Assembly: GCA_016648135.1 (NCBI GenBank)
Contig: JADDOH010000178.1
Location: forward strand, 310,001-374,000
Direction of reading: 5' to 3'
Length of the DNA: 64,000 nucleotides
DNA from: Agrypnia vestita
Lineage: Eukaryota > Arthropoda > Insecta > Trichoptera > Phryganeidae
A model generated the notes under the pieces. The model was not told the origin of the DNA. It saw nothing but the letters and a program-made list of their open reading frames with translations, and made no database searches. Position 1 is the stretch's first letter. Each line of letters begins with the position of its first letter. This document shows, piece after piece, positions 46,095-57,347 of the stretch. Made by a program: the position numbers and the translations under genes.

Positions 46095-47130
46095 TACATG
46101 TTACTAAAAGTTTTCATGTTTTTGTTCATAATTTTTTTCTTACTGTAAAAAAAATATTATTTCAACTTATATAAATTAAATGTAAAAGATATGAAGCACT
46201 AGGAAAAATTCTCAAGGACACCACCACGAAAGATAAAAATCTCTAACACCAGTTCAAAGAATTTGCTAAGTAATATATTAAGTAATGTTAGGTTGCCTTT
46301 TGGTCTCAAAAATGTCCCATTTTTCGAGAACATCCCGACTTTTCTTCGTTGTGAGCCTGTTCCAGTTAAACCACTATTGTAGCCAAAACGTGAACAAATT
46401 CAATAAGAGTAAGTAATGATTATTAAATAAGGTGAAAACATTAACATTATTCCCTCTACGTGACAGAATATCATAATCTTTTATTGACAAATGAAGTATT
46501 AAATTATTAATGAAATATTATTGGTGATAAGAGAGTTAGTGTTTTTTATCTAATTTAATGATCGTCATGAATAATCTCAACAATTATTTTTCTAGTATTC
46601 TAGTTATTCTATTAATTGATTGTTTTATTTATTTGTTTGTATTAATGAACATCTGATTACATATATATTTTTTCGATATTGAAAAACTTAATACATATCT
46701 GAGTATATCGATAAAATTAAAATAACCTGTTAATATTAAAAAAGGTTGATCTTTGTTTGTTAGTACTTTAAAACTAATGACCGTTCTTTGAAATACGCTA
46801 AGAATATGATCAAAAAGAACCTTTTTAGTCCTAAAATAGCTATCTCTACTGACCGAATTCCGAGTATATAGTGTACTTTCTAAGCCGACAGTGATTTGTA
46901 AATGCTTTACACAAAAAACAAGAAAGTTCTAGTTTCCCAAAATAAAATTATTCAAAGAATACTGAGCCACTCATGGTCAAATGCCAATTACCAGCCATTG
47001 ACCAAGTATGTGTATATTATACAATTTTACAATAAACTTATTTTAGATTATTGTATTTGTATTTACCATATGAAAGACCAATTATGATTAGATGATGGAA
47101 CGGATGATCTGACTACTGTAAATAGTTGCG
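46095..47130. other. AT-rich interval without a recognised gene
   Basis: A short open frame near 46902-47087 carries no motif. No repeats with partners were noticed. Confidence 0.5.
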
Positions 47131-47134
47131 CTTG

Positions 47135-47265
47135 CGTGGGAAAATTTGTGAGGAAGACGGGGAGTTGATAAAAGGCAAATCTCCTGGCTGCACAACATCA
47201 GAAAATGGGCCGGAATGAGACAGGTGAAGGATTCGAGCGAGACATTTTCATGACAAAGCACAGAA
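47135..47265 (+). pseudogene. Small LINE C-terminal remnant
   Basis: RRGVDKRQISWLHNIRKWAG, then MRQVKDSSE, resembles RRGVGRR.ISWLRNIREWTG......L. Belongs to the group at 37065 and 53298. Confidence 0.5.
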
Positions 47266-47269
47266 AGGA

Positions 47270-50200
47270 GAAAAATAACGGGATATTTTATTCGTTGTCT
47301 TCCCGTTCTCGGGATTACAGATTGAAAACAAAATGGTTGCAGACACTGTTAAGTTTTTTCGGAAAAGCTCGTTGAGGACCAACCCTTGCTATACCCAGAT
47401 GTTCTGGGACCCGTGGCTAGCAGAAGAAAGAGGTGGAGCATACGGGCTCCTGCTTTTTATACTGACGGAGTATCTGACATCAGCCCAAGTCAAAACAAAA
47501 TAGGTGGCAAAATAGTCTTCTAAAATAAAGTTTTGCGCAAGATTTACTAACCCATCCGATGTAACCTTACAGAAGAATTGAGAAAGTTATAAAACCTGAA
47601 ATTACGGGAAAGTCAAACCGCCCCGGAATCCTGAGAAAAGCACAACTAAGGAGGCGATTGAAAATCATTTTTTAATGTGCGTAATATGGACTTTTTTGCT
47701 TGTTCATTTATATGGACAATTATTATTTGTCCTGATTAAATATTACTCTATATCTACTTACCATTTAATTTACAAATTTCAAGTTTTTAATTTTTCCTCT
47801 CCGATGCTGTAAACTGAGTTTACATTGCTTCTAATCATGTGAATATCTCTGTAAATGTACTAACTACAGAGTTCATATTAATGTATTCGATAAAATAATT
47901 TTAATATGTATTCGTATTTACCTGATACATCAAAATAAATTGTTCTCTCTAAGAAACTCACGTTATTTGTCAAAATGTGGAGAGTGGTGCGGTGAGCGCA
48001 GTGGGTAGTATGCAGAGCTCAGTGCGTAGTGCATAGTACGCAGGGCACCGGATTCGGTGAATTGTCGATCTTCGCTCTTTAATAGCGGGTGCCTTACGTG
48101 CCTTACTCGCCTTGATGCTGTCGCTCGCGAAGACCAATATTTTTTCTCATTTTAGCACTTTTACACAATGATTGTTTCATATATTCACGTGGAACAAACT
48201 GACATTTATAACAGATATTGAGCTTCAAATTTTTCAATTTCTTAGGCGGATTTTGATTCGTCGCCCATAAAGTTTTATATTTTAACTTCATCGCCTATGA
48301 ATTTGCATCGTAAATAAATGTGAATACTTTTGACGATCCTGTAAGAATAAAAAGGAGACCTCAAGAATCGTAGGTCGGGCTTAACTTTTATGTTCCTAAC
48401 ACCGCACCAAGCATTGAAGGTGACCCACCACATACCCTGGGCTGTTTTATGCGCCGAAGCGTCCATATCAGCCCAACATATTCGCCGCCTGGTTGGCATT
48501 ATTTTATGCTAAAGCGTCCTCCCCGCCCGGCCTTGCGTCCCAGCATTACAAGAAGCAAGACCAGGCGAGTCGGTCGCGCAAAACCTTCATGTCCCATGCT
48601 AAAAGTCTTTATTTTTTAAAGAGGTTTTACAAAATTACAATAAAAGAACATCTATAATCTAAAAAATACAACATAAGAATACCCAAGGAGACATCGCACG
48701 GGACAAAAAATAAATCAACACCCCTCCTTGGAGGGAAAGGGACAAAACAAAAATAAAAACATGTAGCACTTGTGTCAGAAAAGGTAAAACCACCGGTATG
48801 ACACCGATCAGGAGAGACAACGTAAAATAGACAAAATATGATACAAAACAGAAAGATAACATGGTTGTGCAAATAAAATGGAAAATAACGATAGAAAACA
48901 CAATGAAATTAACAAGAATGTAAAGAGAAAACAGAAGTAATAAACAGACAAAGTGAAATACCGCACCAAGCAGTTGGAAATTATTTTTCCCAAGAATTCT
49001 GACTGGTAATGAATCATGACTTCTCTGATTCGCGCTGGAGGCAAATGAAGAACGTAGCTGAAGAAGAAGTCAAAGATATATGAAAAGTTCCGACAATCCC
49101 TAGGGGCTTTTAAAGACTTTGTCGCCGTCTCCAAACAGCGCACATACACAACTGGCTTTGTGAGTGTATACATGAGGGAAACTATTAATGCGAGTTACTT
49201 CGTTTTCTCGTTTGATTTGCAAGATAATGTAACTGTGATAACTATATTATGTAAAGTTACGAAAACATTTAAATTTTAGTCACACACATCTTTTAAATAT
49301 ACTTATTTTTCCAATTCCTTACAACCTACGATACTTTGATTACTATACATGCGGTTAAACCAGAAAAAATATTACACTTATAACTCCAACTTTATTTTAT
49401 TTTAATTAAATATATTCATCTGTATGTGTCTCTTTAATTAAGCTATGTAAACGATGATAATACATGCATAATATACATAATATACTCTTATATAAAAGCT
49501 ACACTCAAAACAAACAATTAAAGAGGCGTGAAAAATAATTTCGGGTACACAGACAGGTACACATAAAAATAAGTTTCGATAAATATGTAGAAGCTGAAAG
49601 TTTCGGGATACGATAGGAAAATGTAACTGAACACATCTACCCCGACGACTTATTTTATTAACAGAAAAATCCAATGGAAAGCACTAGAAGCCTTCCTCTG
49701 ATCTCTAGATACCATAAACACTGGAGACAAAGTATTTACCGAGATTGCATTACTTACGATTATGTAATCCCTTATTTAATGATTTCTTCCGACCTTTTGA
49801 AACCTTAAAAATCGGAAATAATGTATGCTGAGAACGTAGCACCTCGTTTCGTTTTCCAGGTGATTGATAAAGAACCTTAAACCTATCCGAGTGATACAAG
49901 GAAATACTGTGTAAAAATGCATTTATTCTGATCGATATTTGTACGCGAGAGTGAAGAATTCGACCATCAACAGCGTTATACAGGTAAATAAAAATATTAT
50001 TCAAACCACACTTTAAGGGATGCGTTTTTTTAATGATAATAATAATAATAATAGTTTTTATTGATATCTTTTTTTTTATTGTATTACACTTCGACTGCCT
50101 AACTAGCGATTACCTGTTTGAAGGCAGTCGACTATTTACATAGCAAAAAGAGAAGAATATAATTTAGTATACATTAATAAACTTCCTTTTAAAAAACCTT

Positions 50201-50550
50201 TTTCCCCAGATCTACCCTGAAATACACCATCTATCATTTAACATCAAACTTCAGTAATTTTCATACCAACTTTTAAGTTGCACGCGGAAATAATATATCA
50301 TTCATCATATTCTAATTAATTTATGTCAATCGAGGATTGACAGCTTATTTCATTTTGAGTGGAGACACGTTAGTAATATATACTGCGCATTAAACAAAAC
50401 TAGTCTCAAAAAGTTAATCAACTTGTCATGCCTAATATAATCCATGTACATGTATATGCATTATTCCATGGTCCTGATTTAATAATATATCTTTTATTTC
50501 CGGTATGGGATTATTATTAATATTAAAGGCATTAACTTTGTGGTTAGACA
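47270..50550. other. Interval without a recognised gene; (AAT)n near 50038
   Basis: Several open frames (48103-48499, 48627-49173, 49438-50004, all minus) lack recognisable motifs and lie in mixed-composition DNA. A GACTGCC / GGCAGTC inverted repeat lies near 50094-50130. Confidence 0.4.
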
Positions 50551-50554
50551 TTAT

Positions 50555-51040
50555 AAGAGGATGTTAGTTAAATTATTATAAACCGCTACCAGATACTCAG
50601 GAATATACCAATTAACTGTAGCTCGTGTCCATCACATTATATTGCAAGGACATCTCGCAATTTCAATACAAGAATTAAAGAACATATGAATCCGCAAACT
50701 ACCTCATAGAAAATAGTCATAAATTTGACCTAAAATAGGTAAGTTAGGTAAAAATATTAAATGCCAATAAAAAAAATTAAAAAATTAATAATTTATAAAT
50801 TCCTTACATTAGGAAAACTGAAAATAATAAAGCACCCTTTGTTCAATATAACTTTTACAAAAGATTTGGTAACACCCACTTTAGACCCCACCCCCTATCA
50901 CTCCCCCTTCATCGTAGACTTCTGAATTCGTTATGTAGGCAATTAAGTACATATTAGTCGTTGACAAGATTGTGATAAATTTTGGTCAAAGTTTAACAAT
51001 ACTATGGTTGTGGTGTATAGTATTATCTATTATTATGTAT
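50555..51040 (+). mobile_element. Penelope-like element, family A, with endonuclease remnant
   Basis: It begins with an inverted family A tail (ATGTTAGTTAAATTATTATA, then AACCGCTACCAGAT at 50561-50594), continues with the endonuclease frame and the family A repeat up to TGGTTGTGGTGTATAGTA, and is cut off before the hammerhead motif. The inverted partial terminal repeat at the 5' side is typical of Penelope-like elements. Confidence 0.75.
50599..50940 (+). pseudogene. Penelope-like GIY-YIG endonuclease remnant
   Basis: RNIPINCSSCPSHYIARTSR, then NFNTRIKEHMNPQTTS stop, fits the domain: a C..C pair, YIG (here YIA), catalytic-type Arg in R...TR.KEH. NSHKFDL follows in another frame, then KINNL.IPYIRKTENNKAPF, VQYNFYKRFGNTHFRPHPLS. 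Several stops. GIY-YIG nuclease nicks DNA for retroelement insertion in this family. Confidence 0.75.
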
Positions 51041-51059
51041 CGTATTATTATGTATCTAA

Positions 51060-51396
51060 CGACCTATTGTACGGTTGGCTTAGGTGATCACATATTTATG
51101 TAACGTTCGCCATTTCCACCCATGATAGAATACCATGTCTATTAATTTAGGTTAGGGGGTCGTTAGAACTCCAAAAGTTATATATATATATATATACAAC
51201 TTCCAAAAAATTAATAGACATGGTATTCTATCATGGGTGGAAATGGCGAAAGTTGCATATGTGTAAAGTGGTCACCTAAGCCAACCGTACGATAGGTCGT
51301 AAGTCCTATGGCCACCCAAAAAAGACTTCTCTACTTACTCTCCCTTGAAAAAAAATACAGTTTCGTCTCTGTGAGACGTCTATAATATACATTAAT
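51060..51396. repeat. Head-to-head inverted pair of family E
   Basis: Left arm 51060-51155 (minus) and right arm 51205-51305 (plus) are near-identical inverted copies (GTACGGTTGGCTTAGGTGA; TAGAATACCATGTCTATTAA). The right copy continues to GTTTCGTCTCTGTGAGACGT. A (TA)n tract (51180-51194) lies between them. It directly follows a Penelope remnant. Confidence 0.7.
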
Positions 51397-52325
51397 TTGT
51401 TTTTTTAACTAATTAACTTCGCAATAAAATCAGCATCTTATAATATGAAAGCGATACAAATGGTATAAATTCTGTACATGTTTCCATTACCAGCTTATAA
51501 AAAACATATGACAAAATCATACAAAGTAGCTAGAAGTACAGATTGTTTCAAAATACTTGCAGATAATATTTAGTGTGTAGAAATATTATAGACATAAAAT
51601 ATTAAATACTGGTCACTTATAAAATAACGTATTAAATAATTATATACATTTACTAATTTATAATATACACAAAAAGTGTTCTCGACAGATGAGTTGAGCT
51701 TCCTGTACCCTCAACTTTCATCATATACAGTCCATGTTTTTCCTACATTTTCTTTCATTTATTCCCGAATTTTTCAACCTTTACCCTGCTTGATCCAGGC
51801 GACTTGCGTCGGGATCAATTTTGTTATACCTTCGGGTTGATTTGGGTTATATTGTATTTTAGTATAACCATTATTACTGGTCATATTTTTAAAGCAATTT
51901 AATAAACGATTTTTAAATTTGTGTATAATATTTTTTAAATAAATAAATTATAACCCGACTCAAACCCAGATTCCAAAACTTGCTACAGTCTACAAAACCT
52001 GGTGAGATTTTTTCCATTTTCTCTAAATAAGAATTCCGTTTTTAGGAAAACGTGAAATGTGACATTTACAACGCAACTGTCGCTTTCGTTCCGAATAAAC
52101 CGCGGAAATAATCTAATATTATTTTTCACCTACAATTTTATTTTTCCACCTTTGTATTATTTTTGGTAATGCTCGAAAAGAAATCCATTAATGCCTAAAT
52201 AGAAATATATCTAATGTTGTTTTCGCGTAAAGGCTTCTACGCTTTCTAATCGCTTTCATCTATTTATAATTTCACTCTATCAAAGATTGGGTTAACTCCA
52301 TCGAAAGGTTTTTTTAACTTTTATT

Positions 52326-52365
52326 AGATGGCAAATAAAAGGTTCTATCCTTTTATTTGCCATCT
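52326..52365. repeat. Perfect 17-bp hairpin
   Basis: AGATGGCAAATAAAAGG and its exact reverse complement flank a 6-nt loop. Confidence 0.85.
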
Positions 52366-52379
52366 GTGTACATTAAAAA

Positions 52380-53230
52380 GAGTGACAATTAATGTCTGAG
52401 AAATATGTTTCATACTACTGAAAAAACTGTAGAATGTTGCGCCATATCATGGACAGATATGGACAGCGACTCAGATTTGCTCCAGAGAGCCAAAACTGAG
52501 AGAGGTTTATTGACTAATTTTATAAAGAACTTATTTTATAAATAACTTTAAATTTTCCAAACACAAAGCTATTTCTCGAAGAAAGATTTTTTATAATTTA
52601 TATTTGAACAGACATTAAATTATTAATATTTTAACAGAATCAACGAAAAAATTATTTATTTCAAAAGTAGTCAATACGATTCATCACCTGTCGATGGGAG
52701 ATTCTGTGATAAAATATAATATAAAAATTATTAAACAAGTGAAGTTAACAAACTGTATATTATTTAATACCTATAATAATCTAAAGTCATGACTAATTAT
52801 CTCTACAATGTAAAAGCCAAATTCATCAGTAATATGAAATACTCATTATTTTATTTCTTTATCGTGTGATATTTTGAACATTGGTTTTCTTGTGCAGCGA
52901 TCCATCACAATACAATAACATGGGGCTGATGGCACAATGTTTGTACTCTTGTAGAAGGGGATGGAGAAGGTTAATTTTCGGCATTTGCATACGTCGTGTG
53001 CCAGGGTGAAGAGCACCCTTCCAGTGGTGACAGTTTTTACGCTTAGCTCTCGCTTCCGGGTACCCCCGTACATCATATGACTGATGTAAAACCAATGGCA
53101 GCAACATCAAAATTATAAAGTAGTTACTTAAGTCTTTGAAATGATTATCTTTAATCCTACTCTATTTTGACGGTGCCATGCATAGTCTGAGAAGACCTCA
53201 CACTATTTTCTGCATAACGTAAATACGTAG
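52380..53230. other. Interval without a recognised gene
   Basis: Minus-strand open frames near 52846-53110 overlap in different frames and show no motif. Confidence 0.4.
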
Positions 53231-53297
53231 CTTAAATACAATCGCACGATTCCCGCGTGTCTGAACGTGCACTTCTTCTTCTTCTTTTGGTGTCATG

Positions 53298-53630
53298 TCA
53301 GGTCCCCCCAACGTTGACTATCACCCGAGAGAAAGCGTCCCTGTCCTGGGCAGCAGGAAACAGCTCTCCAACACTTCTTATGCCCGTCCAGTCGCGTATA
53401 TTGCGGAGCCAGGAAATTTGTCTCCTTCCAACACCTCTACGACCCTCTATCTTGCCCATAAGAATCAGGTGGAGCAATTAATATTTTTCTCCTCTGAGCA
53501 CATGACCCAAATACGATACCTTTCGGATTTTGATATTTGTCAGCAACTCTCTATTCACTCTAGCTCTTTGAAGAACTCTTGTGTTGCTGACCATATCCGT
53601 CCAGGGTATCCGTGCACTAAGCTGTACTTT
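53298..53630 (-). pseudogene. LINE reverse-transcriptase C-terminus with (GAA)n tail
   Basis: ARIPWTDMVSNTRVLQRARV, NRELLTNIKIRKVSYLGHVL, RGEKY stop, then LLHLILMGKIEGRRGVGRRQ, ISWLRNIRDWTGIRSVGELF and DRDAFSRVIVNVGGT stop. One in-frame stop only; followed by GAAGAAGAAGAAG read as TTC repeats at 53271-53288. The best kept member of this LINE group in the window. Confidence 0.8.
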
Positions 53631-53984
53631 GACGGTGACGATTGCCGAGTGTAACATAATTATGGTGATGGTTATTGCGACGCCAACGTTGAGATCGGGC
53701 ACAGCGAACTTCTACATGGCCATTTGACATTTGATAGCATACTTGCTGTCTCTGTCTTTTGACTGCCAAAATAGTTAGCATCATCTGAATCCTCACCCTA
53801 CCGGCATTTGAGCACGTTGTTTGCATATTTAAAATAACTGGATGGATCCGAATACACAAGATTGTACAAGAACATTCGTGAAATAACAATTTCTAATATT
53901 TAAATGTTCAAATTTTTCAACTACACAATTACTGGATTTTGTCCTCAGAGGGACTGTCGTCAATCAAAATTATTACATATTATA

Positions 53985-54335
53985 AATTTCTCATAGAGAC
54001 GTAGCTATTTATATGCGAAAATAGGTATAGAAGTCTTGTGGGTGTTGATAGGTCTTACGACCTATCAAATGGCTGACTTGAGTGATCGCTTACACAATGT
54101 AACGTTCACTAATTCTACTCACGATTGGTCACCGCATGCATAAAAGTTGTATATATGTTATTTATGTACCACGTTTCACTTTAACTTTTACGGCATCTAT
54201 TGATTGAAAATTAAAAATAGGTATCTCATTTGTAGCGGCGACATGCGTGCACTGGTTCATGGAAAAGATAAATTTCAAACCCAATTTTCCTATATAGCTT
54301 CATCTCTGTGAGACATGTTTAATATATCTTGATAA
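53985..54335. repeat. Inverted pair of family E copies
   Basis: 53985-54175 reads family E in reverse (CTCATAGAGACGTAGCT ... GATAGGTCTTACGACC ... GATCGCTTACACAATG). 54285-54335 is the end of a forward copy (ATCTCTGTGAGACATG, TTAATATATCTTGAT). Arranged with the ends pointing outward, as at 51060. Confidence 0.5.
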
Positions 54336-54339
54336 AAAA

Positions 54340-55480
54340 GTTATTATTTTGAAATCGCTACGCAGCGCAGCTTTCGCTATATGTCAAAATTGTCTTATTT
54401 TGACTGAATAAGTTGAAGCGAGACCAACTAAACAGATAACGGGCAATTTGTTGTGATAATTGACCACCAGAACTTAAAGTAACAGAGTACCTACTTATGT
54501 ATAAGGAGTTTTCTAGTAGCGAAAAGTACAATAGAAAATAAAGTCCCCAGACAAGTGGAAGATTCTCGAGTGACGTTAGTCTGAATTAGTGAGACAAGTT
54601 TTTACAGTTTAGTTATGTATAAAATAAGAGTTTAATAAATTTAAGTGTTTAATTTTGCCTCCCACCATCGCTAGGCCTTGAAAATACGTAAAGCACTTGC
54701 TTTGATAATACTTCCATTCATTTCAGAAAGTGTTTTAGGGGTGAATTTTATTTCCCCAACAGCGACCTTGTTAAATTTTATAAATTGAGTGGATGAAAAT
54801 GAATCTTGATTAAGAAAAATAAGATGAACTCAAGCGTGAGATAATCGGGTAAAAATGATGATGAATCACTTGACATTTCTCATTCTCTGAGCTCCGTATC
54901 GAGGCGGAAGATCTGACGAAATAACTCTCTAGACTGTAATCTCCGGTGACTCTTAAGGGACGAGGAATTTGGGTATCGAAATTAAGAATAATAGACCTAA
55001 TTTCTCCGAAATAAATTGTTAACGATATCATCGAGAAGGGAACCTCGCTTAAGAAATTCTTTGTTCGGGAAATTAATATTGATGTATTTATGTTTAATTA
55101 CATTCCCAAAACAAGCTTCGCGAGAAGTGGTTATGACCTCGTTAATAAAATGCTAGAATATTTGATGAAAATAATGATGCCTTAAAGGGTTAATTGTGAG
55201 AGATGAGAATGATGTGGGTTCTAAGATGATGAGAAAATACGTCCACCCGCAAGAAACGTTATCTCGTTGGACACGTGACGCAGAATGCATTCAGAGGTTT
55301 TGTGTTGGGTGAGCGTTTACTCTGTTTGTGTATGTGCGTGTCTGTGTGCGATTTTATGAATAGCCCATTACTTGACATATTCCCTATTTCGGTATCCACT
55401 TCTCAATTGCCCCCACCATAGCTGTAGCCACGCCCTCGTTCAAAAATGGATTTTTTTGCTAGAATAGAAAATAGATAGTC
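54340..55480. other. Interval without a recognised gene
   Basis: No coding motif found; open frame 54810-55031 (-) is unconvincing. Confidence 0.4.
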
Positions 55481-55483
55481 AGT

Positions 55484-55533
55484 TTGCGTCTGTCCTGATG
55501 AAGATACGGTGTTATCGAAACCGGTAGACGTGG
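55484..55533 (+). ncRNA. Hammerhead ribozyme-like motif, family A variant, intact core
   Basis: CUGAUGA, extra A, stem II GAUA/UAUC with loop CGGUGU, GAAAC, stem III ACCGGU, cleavage position A, stem I GUC/GAC. Compared with family A (GAGAC/GUCUC) the stem is changed on both sides. The tail GAGAAACAAAGTTGTTTAAT is related to the tails of families A, B and D. Confidence 0.7.
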
Positions 55534-55833
55534 AGTTAGAGAAACAAAGTTGTTTAATTAAAATTGAATATTATGTCCAATCGCAAAATTAACGCTTTAA
55601 ATATGTGGGGGGATTGGTATTTATAGAGACTGCTTTATGGTCACCACCGTATATAATACGGAATCTCTATATTCAAATGTGGGTAAAAACTCATAAGACG
55701 TTTTCCAAGATTTATTTAGTAGTAAATGATTACAATAATACAACTTAATTAATGATTACAACGCGAGCATAAAGATAACTCCGAGGAGACGATGAGGTAG
55801 GGCCTCTGGCGTCTACGTGGTGTCGAAGAACGA

Positions 55834-55850
55834 AGAGAGAGAGAGAGAGC
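55834..55850 (+). repeat. (GA)n microsatellite
   Basis: A short run of GAGAGAGAGAGAG. Confidence 0.8.
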
Positions 55851-56699
55851 AGGCTCACAGCTCGGCTTCTTATACTCCTGGAGAACAAATAAAGTCCGTC
55901 ATCTATGGCGATGTGTGTTGGGGTACATGATCCGAGGCGCTAATCTTGCAATCAGCGGTCACATCTGCGTTTTTCTAGCCTTATTGCATTCACTTCCGGG
56001 CGTTGGTTCCCGGTGTTTTGACTATCTTGCATTTTAGGCCTGCCGGTGTCCGCTGCGTTCGCTGTTGTCAGGGAGTGATGACCTCATGCCTGCTCTACGT
56101 GCATCTCGGTGGCTATGGGTTTGAATACGATTCCCGTACAATCTCGTACAATTACAAATATTTAAAAAAAAAAGCTTATTTTCTCTTTCTATGTAGTTTA
56201 ATTCTACCAATGTACAGGCCACTATCATTCGTTTCATTTTGCTTGCTAATGATCATATATATCTTATTTACATTTGGTTGCAGGCCAAATGCTTTGCATG
56301 CATTAACCACTAACGTTAGTAGTACTTGAAGACCTTTTACCGACTCCTTTATAATCACGGTATCGTCAGAATTGTTTAATCCCTTCCCATTTATTATGAA
56401 CACTTCATCTGTATTACATAGAGCCTCCTCAAATTTTTATCTGTATATCTCAAATATGTTTCTGCATATGCTATACATCAGCCGTAAACCAGAAGATCCT
56501 GTGAAAGTCACAAAGGTTTTTTTGTCTTCTCGATTCTCCTCCTTCTATATACGTTGGAAGTCCAGATATAACATCGATCATCCACTTGAAGATGATTTAT
56601 TGACTTTTCACAGTTGGTGTAGATCGCGACAATATTACTAGCATATTTAACTCAAAATGGTTACGGATATTTTATACGAACCGTAAGTATTTCTGAGAG

Positions 56700-56752
56700 C
56701 CAATTCTCGACGCTTCATTGAAGTAGTATTCAACGTCATCAGGAGAACGACC
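56700..56752 (-). ncRNA. Hammerhead ribozyme-like motif, family F (left arm)
   Basis: CUGAUGA, one extra C, stem II GUUGAA/UUCAAU, GAAGC instead of GAAAC, cleavage triplet GUC, and a 6-bp stem I GUUCUC/GAGAAU, the longest stem I in the window. The core A-to-G change should impair it. Confidence 0.6.
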
Positions 56753-56936
56753 TATACTCACGGAGGTATAGGGCGGACTGGTTAATGTTTCTGGGGGCGT
56801 AAATTATGTATACTTTGTTGTGGAGTGTTCACTTCTTCTGCGATAGAAGTCGCCAATCGCCAGTGTGCAATACATACTGATTATATCGGCGGACTTTTCT
56901 GCGCCGTACTTTTTCTTTTGAGTCGCAATCCTAGGA

Positions 56937-57285
56937 TTAGTCTGCAACAAGCACTCGCTTTCTCCACTCCTCTCTGTCACCTGCCAGCCTCTTCATTTCT
57001 TGGTAGGTGCTACAGCGCACACCTCCGATAATCTGGTCTTGGGCAGCCTCTACGATTGTTGTCTTCAACATTTCCCTCGACGATGGTAAAAAGCAGGCCC
57101 GGATGCCTTATATTATGGCCTATCCAAATTGTTCATTGTTGAGCCATTCTGTTAAGGAGCCGCCTCTTTTCGCCCACCCTGCTCAACACCTCGTCGTTTC
57201 GGATATGTTCTGACCAATGGATCCTCGCAATACCCTATTAGCACCACATCTCAAAGGCCGCCAGCTTCCCGGACATGCTCTGGCC
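56937..57285 (-). pseudogene. LINE C-terminal remnant
   Basis: KLAAFEMWC, then ARIHWSEHIRNDEVLSRVGE, LLNRMAQQ, IVEGNVEDNNRRGCPRP and, after a frameshift, IIGGVRCSTYQEMKRLAGDR, EEWRKRVLVAD stop. Typical non-LTR end; the last 35 codons are well kept. Confidence 0.75.
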
Positions 57286-57347
57286 GTGTGCCGGGCTTAC
57301 GCCCCCGGAAACATTAATCAATCCGCCCTATACCTCCACGGGTACAG

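Noticed and set aside
48627..49173. Overlapping minus-strand open frames as a membrane protein gene
   Set aside because: The frames are hydrophobic because the complementary strand is A-rich. They overlap each other in different frames and show no family motif or splice sites.
56003..56403. Open frames on both strands as a gene
   Set aside because: A minus-strand fragment (LQVLLTLVVNACKAFGLQPN, then VNKIYMIISKQNE) hints at a retroelement RT piece, but it is too short and decayed to assign with confidence.
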